Below are positions 63,650 to 64,000 of a stretch of 64,000 nt of DNA, piece after piece. Position 1 is the first letter of the stretch, and every line of letters starts with the position of its first letter. The notes under the pieces are model-generated. The model had not been told where the DNA came from. It did no database searches and saw nothing but the letters and a program-made list of their open reading frames with translations. Source of the stretch: Gammaproteobacteria bacterium (lineage in GTDB: Bacteria; Pseudomonadota; Gammaproteobacteria; Xanthomonadales; SZUA-36); NCBI GenBank assembly GCA_021772915.1, contig JAJFLB010000046.1, positions 62,001 through 126,000 on the forward strand, written 5' to 3'. Made by a program: the position numbers and the translations under genes.

Positions 63650-64000
63650 GTGACCGCACCCGTACAAAAATCTGGCGGGCTGCTTGGGGACCTGGGACGG
63701 AAAGTAAGGGCACTTCGTGCGGGTCGTGGCATGACACGCAAAATGCTGGCCGCCGATTCAAACGTCTCGACCCGCTACCTGGCCCAACTGGAGCACGGCA
63801 AAGGAAATATCTCAATCGGCTTGCTGCAACGTGTGGCGCAGGCATTGCGGACGGAACTGGCTGACTTGTTACGTACCGGCAATGATTTTACTGCAGAGCA
63901 GGTACTGATCAATGAACTGGTTCAGCGTCTGGACCACGACGGCCAGCACCGGGCTCTGCAGTTGTTGTACCAGAATTTTTCTGCCAACAACGATTGCCGA
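63650..64000 (+). CDS. HTH regulator, BzdR/BoxR-like (5' part only)
   Basis: An open frame of 117 codons from GTG 63650, starting 1 bp after the had stop, runs to the window edge. It has an XRE-type helix-turn-helix (RKVRALRAGRGMTRKMLAAD, then NVSTRYLAQLEHGKGNISIGLL). This matches the N-terminus of BzdR and BoxR, benzoyl-CoA-responsive repressors that also carry a C-terminal shikimate-kinase-like domain. That second domain, if present, lies beyond the window, so the call is provisional. It probably regulates the genes on both sides. Confidence 0.72.
   Translation, partial: MTAPVQKSGGLLGDLGRKVRALRAGRGMTRKMLAADSNVSTRYLAQLEHGKGNISIGLLQRVAQALRTELADLLRTGNDFTAEQVLINELVQRLDHDGQHRALQLLYQNFSANNDCR

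Overview
The window is densely coded bacterial chromosome, of GC content that looks to be in the mid-50s percent. It has no rRNA, tRNA, CRISPR array, phage or insertion sequence that I can see. The gene set suggests an uncultured or little-studied Gammaproteobacterium that lives by facultative anaerobic, nitrate-linked respiration and degrades aromatic acids. The evidence is a Thauera-type benzoyl-CoA reductase operon, a fused NarK nitrate/nitrite transporter with an FNR-like box, four 2-oxoacid:ferredoxin oxidoreductases and a cyanophycin storage locus. The taxonomic placement is inference.

Region 1 (1-11.4 kb, all +) is a low-potential electron and deazaflavin region. It holds a fused gamma-alpha plus beta 2-oxoacid:acceptor oxidoreductase (OFOR), then cofC and a fused fbiC for F420 biosynthesis, then iorA/iorB of indolepyruvate oxidoreductase type. 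IorB carries an extra ferredoxin domain. A second, split OFOR (alpha, beta, gamma) follows. cofD and cofE are not in the window.

Region 2 (11.5-18.2 kb, +) makes and breaks down the storage polymer cyanophycin: iadA, cphB, cphA and a second Mur-ligase-type protein without ATP-grasp. Region 3 (18.3-22 kb) holds a small membrane protein, a secreted amidohydrolase, a cyclophilin with an extra C-terminal domain and a small exported protein.

Region 4 (22-34.6 kb, -) is the least explained part. It is a tight seven-gene operon: a fructosamine-kinase-like protein, two CRTAC1-type beta-propeller proteins, a giant TPR/FG-GAP lipoprotein, a nitrilase-family enzyme, a membrane b561-like multihaem cytochrome c and a TPR protein. 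I know of no described function for this combination.

Region 5 (34.7-42.6 kb) holds a Phd/VapC toxin-antitoxin pair with a perfect operator palindrome, a MoxR/VWA pair, a MarR-GNAT fusion, a GYF-domain gene pair and a Sel1/SUMF1 exported protein. Region 6 (42.8-51.3 kb) holds a CoA-thioester cluster (two hotdog thioesterases, an acyl-CoA ligase, a reductive-dehalogenase-like Fe-S protein and an SDR), a two-copy REP element, the 900-residue NarK fusion and a crotonase.

Region 7 (51.4-64 kb) is anaerobic benzoyl-CoA degradation. On the minus strand are oah, dch, bcrC, bcrB, bcrA, bcrD, a low-potential ferredoxin and a tandem GNAT. Divergently on the plus strand are korA, korB, a rubrerythrin-like gene, had and the start of a BzdR/BoxR-like regulator cut by the window edge. 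KorAB would reduce the ferredoxin. The ferredoxin would feed BcrABCD, which dearomatises benzoyl-CoA. Dch, Had and Oah would then hydrate, oxidise and open the ring.
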